Shown one piece after another: positions 51,226-59,909 of a stretch of DNA of 64,000 nt (positions are counted from its first letter, which is position 1; each line of letters starts with the position of its first letter). Source of the DNA: Tolypothrix tenuis PCC 7101 (GTDB lineage Bacteria > Cyanobacteriota > Cyanobacteriia > Cyanobacteriales > Nostocaceae); NCBI RefSeq assembly GCF_002368295.1, contig NZ_AP018250.1, forward strand, positions 152,165 to 216,164, written 5' to 3'. The notes under the pieces are model-generated. The model was not told the DNA's origin and ran no database searches. It was given only the letters and a program-made list of their open reading frames with translations. Both the position numbers and the translations under genes were made by a program.

Positions 51226-51543
51226 TCAAATACAAATTAATTCCCCAATCAAATCTGCTGCCCGCTTTCCATATTTTTGCTGAATAGCGTCCCTGTACGG
51301 CAAGCAATCTTCACTTAAAAAGTCGCGGATAAATAGAGAAAAATCAAATCCTCTTTTCGAGTCCACGTATTCTGCTAATTCAATATTAAACAGTGATTTA
51401 AATTCATCCTCTCTTTGTTTCAGTGCTGAATATTTAGTTAAATTGTTGGCTTGGAAGATTGGTTCAACTGCTTGATTAAACAGTTTTTCCATTAAAATAT
51501 CTTTCATATCTCCTTCTATATTTTTGTACCAAATTTTACTCAC
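51226..51543 (-). CDS. Small hypothetical protein
   Basis: A 105-residue helical protein (MKDILMEKLFNQAVEPIFQA, YRDAIQQKYGKRAADLIGEL). No family. It lies directly downstream of, and convergent with, the Rpn-like gene and 86 bases after the replication protein gene on the same strand. Confidence 0.4.
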   Translation of the reverse strand: MSKIWYKNIEGDMKDILMEKLFNQAVEPIFQANNLTKYSALKQREDEFKSLFNIELAEYVDSKRGFDFSLFIRDFLSEDCLPYRDAIQQKYGKRAADLIGELICI

Positions 51544-51629
51544 AAGTATAATAACTTCTGTAAAGCTGAATCACCTCTTTTTGTGCAGTTAAAGTCTAAA
51601 ATACCAAACATCTTACCGCCTGATGTCCC

Positions 51630-53831
51630 TCATCTTTCCCAAAATTTTTCGCTCTCTAACTCCAAGGAAAATGGTAAACATCCAGGATTGGCAGCCGCCC
51701 ACTCCTTAGCTTCTGCAATTAAAGTTTCGTTACCCGAATCGAGGTAGAATTGCATTTTGGCACTTTGCTCTAAGTGATCGCGTTCTTGAGTGCTGAGAAT
51801 ATGTCCCGTGATTAAACAGTATTGGCGCACCTTAGCCTTAGCTTGGGTTAAAGCCATTAGCCGTAGTTTTGTCACTCGCTTGAGTTCCTCAATGCGGTAG
51901 GAAACATCAGCAGTCTCGTCACCAACAGATGCACCGTGCAAGCCGTTGTTGGGGTTTTGGAGTGGTTGTTCTAATGGAACCGCAGCAGGTATCGAAACTA
52001 CACCCAGCCCGTTATCCTCCGTGTTAGATAAGTTTTGATTATCAATTTTTGACGACGTGCCGGAGCTACACAGGTATATAAAATCCTGATCAGAACTGAA
52101 TTGATTTGATTGTAAAATATTTGTATGAACTGAATTCTCTAATTTAATACTGCTTTTATTTGAATCAATTTCAGCAGTATTAAAAGAATTTATAAATTCA
52201 AGATTTTCCGCAGGCAGGATGACAGCTGAGTCTGACTGAGAAACATCAGGTTGTTCAACTACCTCTGCTGACTCCAGCCCTTGGGGGGCTGTAGCAGTAG
52301 GAGGTAAACACCTACAAAAAACCTTCATATAGAAAGAATGAACGTAATTACTTATTCCACAAGGATTTTGAGTATCGTGTTTTACAAATGAGCTTTGAAA
52401 TTCGTAAAATTGCCCGTTCTCGCTTGATTGATAAGGGTTTAAGCTATTTTCTGCCCAAGGGTCTAAAATGTAGCGTGTGGGATGCCACAAATGTAAGTGC
52501 TTTTGTAGTGTCTCTTGAGAGACAGTTTTGTTAAAGCGGCGTTTATACTCAGCACGTATAGCTTTTGCCCGTTCAGTAGCCCCTGCTGGTAACCCACTAT
52601 CCCACTCTATTGCTGTTACTACTATCTGGATGCGTCTTTGGGCTTGTTGGCTACGTTCCCAGTTCTGCTGGTGGCGACGGTCAAATGGAATTACGTTATC
52701 TTTGGGTTGATCGATCCTGCTAACCCCTGCTATGGCTTCTGCAAATGTGTTGGCGAATGTACCCAACAGCCGTTCTGGATAACTAACGTAGGCACTGTAC
52801 CATTTGTTACGAATTGTGCATTCTACCCAATGCCGTACTCTAGCTTCGATTTCATGTTGGTGTCGGCAATATTGCTTATAGCCAGGGGCGTTGATTGCGG
52901 TGGAGACGCAAAATTCGACTAATTTATTGCCTCTTAAGTCTAGAAAGACAATTCCGTAGCCTGCAAAGATTTGTAGGAGGGTGTTTGTTTGTCCTTGTCC
53001 TGTCCAACCGATCGCAATTGTTTCTTCCCAGTTGGCACGCCACTGTGCAGCATCAGCAGACTCTTGCTTACGATATCTCTCCCGTGAAATTTGTTTTTTG
53101 GCTTTGTTCGCTACCCGTTTTAATTTGGTTAAATCTTGCCGACTGGCTGCGCGATCGCAATAATCGAGGAAGATAGAAACGGAATCGCTAATTGGTTGTA
53201 AGTCATCATCAAGTAAAAATGACCCGCTACCCGGTTGCATAGGACAACGGATGGCTTTGTAGTTGGTTATTTGTTTGGCACTATATGGTTTAGTGTTGGG
53301 GAAGATTTCTAGGTGTCCTTGACGCAGGATAAAGCCTGCATTTCTCAAGGTAATTTCTAAGGCGCAGGCTAAAGCAAAGGTAGGCAGGGTAGATGCAAAG
53401 TTTAAAATCAAATGATAACCACCACTAAAGCTGGACTGGAGAATGACAACATCGACTATGCCGATTTCCTCTAGTGCCGCTTTGATGCGATTTATGGATT
53501 CAATGTTATGGTAGTCGCCAAAACAATCTAAATCGATTGTGGCGTAACGGGTTGTGTTGTCAAAACGCAGACCTACTAATTTTGACTTATCTTGGTGCAG
53601 CTTCCACAATTGGGAAGGTTGCAGGTAATGATCGATAGTGCGCCATGCTGGTTTTGCACCTTCTACTAAAGAAGGGGCAACTATCGCCCCAAATGGATGC
53701 CAAAAACGCTCTATGTAGCGTTTACCCAAAGATTCTGCGGGTAGGTGGGGTTTAATTTTCTTTTTTGCAGGCTGTGAAAGACTTAATTGGGGCCTGTTAT
53801 CAACATCTGCCCCGAAATCTTCTTGGAACAT
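51630..53831 (-). CDS. Plasmid replication protein with AEP-type primase domain
   Basis: A 733-residue protein. Residues about 60-190 carry an archaeo-eukaryotic primase core: RYATIDLDCFGDYHN (DxD metal site), then SSFSGGYHLIL (the sxH motif), with RCPMQPGSGSFLL as a later strand. The middle holds KQISRERYRKQE and a helical domain (WHPTRYILDPWAENSLNPYQ); the C-terminal 250 residues are low complexity ending in helices (LRLMALTQAKAKVRQYCLIT). I associate this protein type with replication initiation of large cyanobacterial plasmids. A ParB-like gene lies upstream on the same strand, and the gap between them is a candidate origin. It is a second primase-like protein besides that at the left edge. 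Confidence 0.65.
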   Translation of the reverse strand: MFQEDFGADVDNRPQLSLSQPAKKKIKPHLPAESLGKRYIERFWHPFGAIVAPSLVEGAKPAWRTIDHYLQPSQLWKLHQDKSKLVGLRFDNTTRYATIDLDCFGDYHNIESINRIKAALEEIGIVDVVILQSSFSGGYHLILNFASTLPTFALACALEITLRNAGFILRQGHLEIFPNTKPYSAKQITNYKAIRCPMQPGSGSFLLDDDLQPISDSVSIFLDYCDRAASRQDLTKLKRVANKAKKQISRERYRKQESADAAQWRANWEETIAIGWTGQGQTNTLLQIFAGYGIVFLDLRGNKLVEFCVSTAINAPGYKQYCRHQHEIEARVRHWVECTIRNKWYSAYVSYPERLLGTFANTFAEAIAGVSRIDQPKDNVIPFDRRHQQNWERSQQAQRRIQIVVTAIEWDSGLPAGATERAKAIRAEYKRRFNKTVSQETLQKHLHLWHPTRYILDPWAENSLNPYQSSENGQFYEFQSSFVKHDTQNPCGISNYVHSFYMKVFCRCLPPTATAPQGLESAEVVEQPDVSQSDSAVILPAENLEFINSFNTAEIDSNKSSIKLENSVHTNILQSNQFSSDQDFIYLCSSGTSSKIDNQNLSNTEDNGLGVVSIPAAVPLEQPLQNPNNGLHGASVGDETADVSYRIEELKRVTKLRLMALTQAKAKVRQYCLITGHILSTQERDHLEQSAKMQFYLDSGNETLIAEAKEWAAANPGCLPFSLELESEKFWER

Positions 53832-54389
53832 GAGTGACTGTCCTGATGGTTTTAGTGCATCAGGTAGCCTCGCTGTTGGTCAAAATGTGTTAGCCTAAAT
53901 TTGAAATTTTTATTTTGATTAAGAAGCGGTTGGTTATCCGCTTGTTGGAGGCGACTGGTAATCGTCTCATGGTTGAAAGCAAACAGAGGTTATACTTGTT
54001 TAGGCTTAGACATACGTAGGCTTAGGCTAAGATTTAGTCCAACACGCTTCACCAACAACAATGCGGCTACCCAACTTTTTTTTGAGAGCTATTTAAATAC
54101 GTCAGTTCTAGCAAAGTTGTTACTAAATCTAGAAAATAGTTTTGGAATAAGAATGCAAAGGTAGTAACACCTAAAAGTGTCACCAAAAACTGGCAGAAGT
54201 TAGTACAATAAGTGAAGATGAAATTACACTCCACCAAAGAACTTAAACACAAAAAACAGTCAAATATATCCATACGAGTTCGGCACCCAAAACATGAACT
54301 CGTACTGCAATCAGTATTGAGATGCTAATCTATTAGGTAACGTTAAATTGTGGGATAAATTCTCTGCTAGATTAACTGCTCACAGCTAC
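53832..54389. other. Candidate replication origin region
   Basis: 558 bases without a supported gene, upstream of the replication protein. It holds clustered short repeats TAGGCTTAG (54001-54009, 54017-54025) and TAGGCTAAG (54023-54031), a hairpin AAGCGG with CCGCTT near 53.93 kb, and a perfect 9-bp inverted repeat TACGAGTTC (54273-54281) with GAACTCGTA (54296-54304). The repeats are few for classical iterons, so the origin call is tentative. Confidence 0.35.
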
Positions 54390-55574
54390 CTATGCAGCAC
54401 GAATATTATCCTTTTTTCTATTTGTAGACACTTCCATTGCTTGCATTTGGTTCTTATAATCCTCCCAAGTTTTTTCAAATACGTCAGACTCATACATCCG
54501 CAATAAAACCTCCTCTTTATCAGTTAAATTTGGTAGTTTTAACAATTCAGCTAAAGATACCTGAACTGGAAAAACATCCCTAAACTTTTCCATTAAGTGA
54601 AGTATTCTTGCTCTCTGTTCAGCAGATGGTTCATCTTGCAACTCTGCATCAATCTGTCGCGGACGTAGATTCACAATTTCTAGGTTCATATTTACTAAAT
54701 TCCTCAATCCAAACACAACAAATTCATTAGTTATACCAATAACACGCCCCACGATTTCTAACTCTGTCCGCAGTCTTTCCTTAAATTGATATACTTGACC
54801 AATTTGGAAACGCCGAAACGGATTGCGATCGCCATTCCGCATCCAAGCGATACCATCACTTATACTACCTATCTCGTCTGCTTCAATCAGGTCTATCACC
54901 TGGTCACAGATATCTTGATTGCAAACAAACTTGTAAGCTGCATCAATACTCCGGTTAAATTCCGCCTCCAGTGCAACAACTGCCTTAAATTTTTGCAGTT
55001 CCCTTAATTGAGAAATATATTCAAATACTTTTTTACCCTTGTGATAACTACCAACGCTTATTCTTAGATTCTCTGAAACCTCCTGAATCACAGGTTTACC
55101 TTTCTTTAATTGAAATTGATTCTCATCTATCGAAGTGTTCAAATTTGAATACTTCGTTTCATTCAAACGACGGGCACTTTCCCGTTGTCTTTCTTTCGCT
55201 TGGGGACGAAGTACGCTCTCCCAGTACTGCCCCTCGTGAAATTTTTGGTAATGAGTCTTTCCGCCTTCTCGATGAAGATTAAAATCAAGCACTAATTTCA
55301 AATCTTCTTCAGGCGAACTAGACTCGACAAATTCCACCTTTACAGCAGAAATTCCCAACTGGCGGGCTATCTGCAAGCGGCACTTACCTGCCAAGACAAC
55401 ATTTACACCAGTGCGTGCAGATACCTTTAAAGATTCCAGAATCCCTTTTTCCGAGATACTTTTTTCTAAAGCGGGACGAACCTCATATTCACCATATATT
55501 TCTATCAGCTTCGGATGAACGACCAACTCCGTAGGAGAAATATATGTAATTGCCGGATTATGCACCTCAGACAT
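54390..55574 (-). CDS. ParB-like DNA-binding protein
   Basis: A 394-residue protein. N-terminal ParB/Srx domain: YISPTELVVHPKLIEIYGEY, LEKSISEKGILESLKVSA, NVVLAGKCRLQIARQLGI (GKCR where ParB has GERR) and LVLDFNLHREGGKTHYQKFHE. A central helix-turn-helix-like region follows (PVIQEVSENLRISVGSYHKG) and a long C-terminal part. It is unlike the shorter ParB of the parAB operon. PRTRC systems include a ParB-related protein, but this gene is far from the cassette, so its link is unproven. Its position before the replication protein suggests control of replication or partition. Confidence 0.7.
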   Translation of the reverse strand: MSEVHNPAITYISPTELVVHPKLIEIYGEYEVRPALEKSISEKGILESLKVSARTGVNVVLAGKCRLQIARQLGISAVKVEFVESSSPEEDLKLVLDFNLHREGGKTHYQKFHEGQYWESVLRPQAKERQRESARRLNETKYSNLNTSIDENQFQLKKGKPVIQEVSENLRISVGSYHKGKKVFEYISQLRELQKFKAVVALEAEFNRSIDAAYKFVCNQDICDQVIDLIEADEIGSISDGIAWMRNGDRNPFRRFQIGQVYQFKERLRTELEIVGRVIGITNEFVVFGLRNLVNMNLEIVNLRPRQIDAELQDEPSAEQRARILHLMEKFRDVFPVQVSLAELLKLPNLTDKEEVLLRMYESDVFEKTWEDYKNQMQAMEVSTNRKKDNIRAA

Positions 55575-55866
55575 ATCGATACTCCGGGTTACAAATTGCC
55601 TAAAAAAGATAAGTTCAATTTTGAAAAGCCTCAGCAGAAAGCAGGAAAACTTAAGCAGCAGAACTTATGACACTTTCTACAGTGAAGTAATATTATTAAA
55701 AAATAATTAACTTATGTAAATAATGAACAATTACTTATCAAACAATCTCTTAAATAAAATTTTTCCAGTAGAGAAATATTATTATTGACCCATTTAAAAC
55801 CAGCGCGATTGAAGAGAGATTTTATGATGTTATTTTTGGGAAAAATACATCTACCTAAAGAAAGGT

Positions 55867-55896
55867 TTGTAAAACTGGTTAAACTCATGATATGAT
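55867..55896 (+). promoter_or_regulatory. Sigma-70-type promoter of the candidate small RNA
   Basis: TTGTAA (55867-55872), 18-bp spacer, TATGAT (55891-55896). Transcription would begin near 55903. Confidence 0.5.
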
Positions 55897-55902
55897 GTCT
55901 CT

Positions 55903-56007
55903 AGTTAATTAAGTTGACAAAACAATGTTCCGCCTTGTTTTACTAACAGGTGGGCTTGTTTTCTCCTCAAAGCCCTGGTGCAAACAGGGCTTTGGGTGGG
56001 TTTTTAG
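55903..56007 (+). ncRNA. Candidate small RNA or attenuated leader with two hairpins
   Basis: From the promoter, about 105 bases lead to a terminator-like structure. Hairpin 1 is AAAACAA (55919-55925) with TTGTTTT (55935-55941) and a loop TGTTCCGCC. Hairpin 2 is AAAGCCCTG (55969-55977) with CAGGGCTTT (55985-55993), then GGGTGGGTTTTT. The layout resembles plasmid antisense RNAs or leader attenuators. The gene at 56090 follows without another clear promoter, so it may be read by read-through. Confidence 0.45.
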
Positions 56008-56089
56008 AAAAAATGAACGCTACAAAAAGAGTATATCAGGCTTCATTCCATTTGGCAAAATTGTACAGTAAAGAGGGGTAAATTTTTAG

Positions 56090-56542
56090 ATGCCTCATCT
56101 TCAGATATTAAATTCTCTTGAAAAACAAGCACTAGAACACATAGCGGCAACGAGCAGCGATGAAGTTAGCAAAAGAGCGAAAATTCTGCTAGGGCTAAAC
56201 GAAGGCAAAAAATATGTAGCTTTAGCCCAAGAGATTGGTGTTACCGAAAACTCAATAGCAAAGTGGAAGAAAAGATGGACATCAAGTACCATCTTGTCAG
56301 AAACCCAGGAGTCAGCGATCGCAAAAGCTAATGAAGTATTGGGTGTCAACGTAGGCAGACCTAAGAAGTGCAAAAGTACAGAGGCAAGCAAAATTGTCGA
56401 AATCAGCGAATGGAGCAAGAACCGAAAACCTAGTCGCTCAAAGCACCACTACCATATGCAGGTAGCAGAAGAAGCCGCTAGGAGAGGTTTACCAACACTA
56501 TCGCCAAGAAGTATAGGACGCATTTTAGAAGCTCAACCTTAA
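56090..56542 (+). CDS. Helix-turn-helix protein, domesticated or truncated IS630-type transposase N-terminus
   Basis: A 150-residue protein. SKRAKILLGLNEGKKYVALA and QEIGVTENSIAKWKKRW form a homeodomain-like helix-turn-helix as at the N-terminus of IS630/Tc1 transposases; EASKIVEISEWSKNRKPSRS, RRGLPTLSPRSIGRILEAQ continue the second DNA-binding domain. The DDE catalytic domain is absent and the protein ends cleanly, so it is either a remnant or a recruited regulator. It lies downstream of the candidate small RNA. Confidence 0.6.
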   Translation: MPHLQILNSLEKQALEHIAATSSDEVSKRAKILLGLNEGKKYVALAQEIGVTENSIAKWKKRWTSSTILSETQESAIAKANEVLGVNVGRPKKCKSTEASKIVEISEWSKNRKPSRSKHHYHMQVAEEAARRGLPTLSPRSIGRILEAQP

Positions 56543-56627
56543 TAGAAAGAGTCATCAAGCAAGTATTATCCTATCCCAAGGGGGTAGTTTTGCAATCCCA
56601 GTTTTTACCGAGGCTTTTCATCCAAAA

Positions 56628-57134
56628 TTAAGCTAGCATTTCCATAACCTCGGCTACTTGAGCAGAAGTCACTTGTTGTGCGATCAGAAAATCAACGAGT
56701 CCATCGAGTTTTTTATGGTTGTAGACGGTAGAATAGCCTTGAATTCGGCGTTCTTTGCAGAACTGTCGCAGCTTACGCGCACCTAAATCCAAAAGCTTCT
56801 TCCTTTCTTCCTTAACGTCTAACAGCACAAGCTGTCTAGCTTCATCCGCAACCCCAGTTTCAACAACTGGCGGCGCAGTTTCAATAATGGAAGATTCTGG
56901 TTTGGATAATTCTTCCCGAACAGAAACAGCACCAACACCAGTCAAATTCCCATGAGTTTCCAAAACTGGCAACTCTTCAGAAATCACCCCAACGCTATTA
57001 CTAACTTGAAGTGATACTGATTGAGCAGGGACAAATATCACATAGAAGATTGGGAAGACCATCAAAAACAACTCGATTGGAAACAAAACATCATTAACAG
57101 ATTGCACAAAAGGCGATATTGCAAAAGCAGACAT
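56628..57134 (-). CDS. Membrane-associated protein with C-terminal SAP/Rho-N-like domain
   Basis: A 168-residue protein with a GGAGGA ribosome site. The N-terminus has a hydrophobic stretch (VLFPIELFLMVFPIFYVIFV, about 16-35), then a Val/Ser/Glu-rich linker (40-105) and a C-terminal basic helical domain (LGARKLRQFCKERRIQGYST, VYNHKKLDGLVDFLIAQQ) resembling SAP or Rho N-terminal DNA-binding folds. A membrane-tethered DNA-binding protein is an inference. Confidence 0.5.
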   Translation of the reverse strand: MSAFAISPFVQSVNDVLFPIELFLMVFPIFYVIFVPAQSVSLQVSNSVGVISEELPVLETHGNLTGVGAVSVREELSKPESSIIETAPPVVETGVADEARQLVLLDVKEERKKLLDLGARKLRQFCKERRIQGYSTVYNHKKLDGLVDFLIAQQVTSAQVAEVMEMLA

Positions 57135-57187
57135 AATGTGGTTCCTCCATGAATTACTGATGGGCGGCGTTATAGCGACTTACCACC

Positions 57188-57213
57188 CAGTAGCGGGGGA
57201 AACCCCCGTACTG
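57188..57213. promoter_or_regulatory. GC-rich hairpin upstream of 56628-57134
   Basis: CAGTAGCGGGGG (57188-57199) pairs with CCCCCGTACTG (57203-57213), with one bulged base and an AAA loop. It lies in the leader of the minus-strand gene; no T-run follows, so attenuation is uncertain. Confidence 0.45.
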
Positions 57214-57406
57214 AGTGAAAGCTTTTATACGTATCCCAACCAATAGCAGGAGGAAGGAGGATAAATTGCCTTTTTAAGCAATTAGATGAACTAAGTTTTC
57301 CAAAATTTGCAGTTGTTAAATTGGAGAAATTATCAGTTCAAGATACAGAAATTGCAAAAATGTGATTTTACCGACTTGTACTCGCAGCTTTTAGAAACTT
57401 CCTTAT

Positions 57407-58672
57407 TCATCTCAGCACTCCAGATTTTTTACTCTTAAGGTAGTTAACGTAGCTAACCAAGTTGTAGTTATATCTAAGTTCTTGAGGAACGAAAGTTGAG
57501 TAGGGATGCAGCGATACACCATCACGACGAAAGCGATGACAGGGCGCATATATATCAAAAAAGATAGATATTTCATCACCATCAACTTCAATTTGAGCTA
57601 TGCCATTAAGTTCCTTTGCAAACTCTAAAACTCGTCCTGATGCTACGTAGTCAAAGACCACTACATTTCGAGTACGGAAATACTGGATGTAAGAAAGAAG
57701 TTTTGCTTCCATACCAAGCTCAAGCAGTCTGTCAGAATGTTTAAGCAAGATACCGGAGTAGGAAAAAGAAAACCTACGGTTAGCGTATTCATCCCACAAG
57801 ATAAGATTGCCGTAAAATTTGTAAATATTCGCTTGATTGGACGATATTTCTCTATTTAAATTTTCGACAACAGCATCATCTTCAAATGGAAACAACGCCT
57901 TACGTTCATCCCATTGTTTATCTGGACAGCAACCATTGTCAAACCATCCATGTGGATGAATCCCACAAACAATATTATTGGCACCATGCAGTAACTTACA
58001 CCCAGCACATACTCGCAAATAGCAATAACTAAATTCTTCGCTATTAACTGCATTAATATAGCGTCGGTGTATATCTAAATGCTCCTCTAAAGCTTCACAA
58101 GGTAAAGGTTTATATGAGGAGAAGGTTTGTCCAATTAATCTGTCTGGATCTGTTTCATCATAGATTACTGCCAAGTCGTCAATTTGGTGAGAACGTAATT
58201 CTTCGTAAAGTACGAATTTCCGATATGGTTCTTCCTCAAATCTAGAAGCAACCAAGCACTTTGAATCAGGATGTCTCTCAAAATTCATCACCGTGTAAGT
58301 GTAAATTAAAGGCAGACAATCAGATTTTTCAGAGTTCTCAGTTTTTGTTAATACAAGCGGTTTTATGTCAGCTATTTTTGCAGTTTTTCTACTCGAATTA
58401 GTTTCCTCCGATTCTTCAACAATGCTTAAGAAAGCACCGCCCAAGGAAGCAAGAATAATTCCGGTAAAGCCCAATACAATAGCACCAGTGCCAATATAGG
58501 CAATTTGTCCAGAGCGTTCTTTCTCAACTATTGGGAATCCGCCCCTAGCTAAGTACAATAAGCCCAAACCAGAAAAAGTTGCTATAGTGCCTAAAGCAAT
58601 AGCAGTCAAAGACACCATTCCAAAAGCAGCATTAAGGTTTCTCAAGCCATTAAACGCAAACTTCTTCAACAT
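57407..58672 (-). CDS. Membrane protein with cysteine-rich cytoplasmic segment
   Basis: A 421-residue protein starting after GGAGGG. Two membrane segments near the N-terminus (MVSLTAIALGTIATFSGLGL, about 19-38, and IGTGAIVLGFTGIILASLGG, about 60-79). The rest is soluble. CYLRVCAGCKLLHG then VCGIHPHGWF and CCPD form a Cys/His cluster like a short motif common in cyanobacterial proteins (CxxC-x-x-HG...CxxHPxG). Function unknown. It is upstream of the SAP-like gene on the same strand. Confidence 0.6.
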   Translation of the reverse strand: MLKKFAFNGLRNLNAAFGMVSLTAIALGTIATFSGLGLLYLARGGFPIVEKERSGQIAYIGTGAIVLGFTGIILASLGGAFLSIVEESEETNSSRKTAKIADIKPLVLTKTENSEKSDCLPLIYTYTVMNFERHPDSKCLVASRFEEEPYRKFVLYEELRSHQIDDLAVIYDETDPDRLIGQTFSSYKPLPCEALEEHLDIHRRYINAVNSEEFSYCYLRVCAGCKLLHGANNIVCGIHPHGWFDNGCCPDKQWDERKALFPFEDDAVVENLNREISSNQANIYKFYGNLILWDEYANRRFSFSYSGILLKHSDRLLELGMEAKLLSYIQYFRTRNVVVFDYVASGRVLEFAKELNGIAQIEVDGDEISIFFDIYAPCHRFRRDGVSLHPYSTFVPQELRYNYNLVSYVNYLKSKKSGVLR

Positions 58673-58848
58673 AATTCATCCCTCCAAAATGCAGGTCACA
58701 AGATTTTTAATTACTCTCGCCCCGGCACAAATTGGGATTTGCTGAGAATTACACTACTAACCTACCCCTTACTCTATTAACAATTCCAAAACTATTTAAT
58801 AGATATGTACTCGTTAATTTTCAGTCTCAGTAGTAGTTTCATTCCCAA

Positions 58849-58916
58849 TGGTGATAGCAAGAGTCGAACTTGCTTTGTTGCTTAAAACAACAATCTAACC
58901 GAACTGGAATATCACC
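58849..58916 (-). tRNA. tRNA-like gene with UUA (ochre) anticodon
   Basis: 68 bases on the minus strand. Acceptor stem GGTGATA pairs 7/7 with TATCACC, with discriminator A. Anticodon stem TGTTG/CAACA with loop TTTTAAG gives anticodon TTA, reading UAA. T-arm GCAAG TTCGACT CTTGC is perfect and matches the universal GTTCGAxTC. The D-arm is reduced (only about two pairs) and the variable loop is 2 bases, so it may be a decayed or unusual tRNA. No CCA is encoded. Confidence 0.55.
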
Positions 58917-58943
58917 AAATAACAATATCTAGAAATCCCATAT

Positions 58944-59423
58944 CTATTTTCCAAAAGTCCAAGTATTAGTTTCGTTTAATTCCAATTCTTCAAAACAGTT
59001 AGCAAAACCCGTAAAATGGAAACATCTTAGCGGCATTCGAGATATTAATAGTAAAGAAAAATTTTCTAGTTTAGCCAAATGTTGCAATCTCAATAAATCG
59101 TCGCTAAAACTATCGCTAACAAAGTGCAATCTATCAAAATTATCAATCACAAGTAGTCTATTGAATCCTTCAGATAATTCGGTTACTATATTTTGCCAAT
59201 CCTGCTGGTAGTACAAATCAAAACCCATAGGAATAACATCAAATAGATGAGCCACACTAAAAGGATATTCAAGATTAAGATAAACAGACTTTAAAGTAAT
59301 ATCTTTAAGTAAACAGTTTTTAACAGTAAAAGTCTTACCAATATCCTGTTTACCCCATAAATTAACATTCTTGCCTGCTTTTAGTTTCCCAATCAACCAA
59401 GTATATTCTTTATAACGTAACAT
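58944..59423 (-). CDS. Small P-loop ATPase
   Basis: About 159 residues from ATG 59423. Walker A NLWGKQDIGKTFTV, Walker B RLLVIDNFDRL, and sensor-like LLLISRMPL. It is shorter than AAA+ or STAND ATPases and lacks a lid domain. It is the last gene of the leftward operon with the RusA-like and FtsK-like genes, so it may couple energy to DNA handling there. Confidence 0.6.
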   Translation of the reverse strand: MLRYKEYTWLIGKLKAGKNVNLWGKQDIGKTFTVKNCLLKDITLKSVYLNLEYPFSVAHLFDVIPMGFDLYYQQDWQNIVTELSEGFNRLLVIDNFDRLHFVSDSFSDDLLRLQHLAKLENFSLLLISRMPLRCFHFTGFANCFEELELNETNTWTFGK

Positions 59424-59444
59424 TACCATTATCCTTTAGATAAA

Positions 59445-59909
59445 CTACAATTTGTTTGAGATTAAATGTGTGATTTTTTGATTGTGTCTTTCTAAACTTT
59501 TTCTAGAAAATTTGTTAGATACAATAAAATTATCTAATAAAAAATCAGGTGATTGTGAAAGTCTTAACAGTACACCATCGTCACCACTACTGCGATGATA
59601 GTAATGAACAACAGGTGATTGGATAACTGTCAGGTTATCGTTACGAATTGCTCGTCCTGTAACTAGCCCATCCATAATAAATTTAGCGGCAGCAGCTACA
59701 TTATCACTATCTCGTGCAAAATTTTTGAGATACCAATGAAACTCAATCCACACTGTACTATCTAAATAAAATTCACATTCTCTAACAAATTCACCAATTA
59801 AGTTTGTCCAGTACTTCTTAAGTTCAGCACTTGCTTGCCAACTCGACCGTGCCTGGTTAATAATTTCGTTCATACAAGGGGGTAAAGGCATGGTTAGTTC
59901 AAATATCAT
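59445..59909 (-). CDS. rusA: RusA-family Holliday junction resolvase-like endonuclease
   Basis: About 154 residues from ATG 59909, overlapping the end of the FtsK-like gene. The RusA signature is present: PLPPCMNEI at the N-terminus, then ARDSDNVAAAAKFIMDGLV (DxDN, K, D) and IRNDNLTVI. These residues bind the catalytic metal in RusA. The enzyme cuts four-way junctions formed by replication or recombination. The context (FtsK-like translocase, peptidoglycan hydrolases) is unusual for RusA and suggests processing of transfer or replication intermediates. Confidence 0.75.
   Translation of the reverse strand: MIFELTMPLPPCMNEIINQARSSWQASAELKKYWTNLIGEFVRECEFYLDSTVWIEFHWYLKNFARDSDNVAAAAKFIMDGLVTGRAIRNDNLTVIQSPVVHYYHRSSGDDGVLLRLSQSPDFLLDNFIVSNKFSRKSLERHNQKITHLISNKL

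Noticed and set aside
53773..53795. PQLSLSQP near the N-terminus of the replication protein as a clamp-binding motif
   Set aside because: It lacks the final Phe of the pentapeptide and is internal; the resemblance may be chance.
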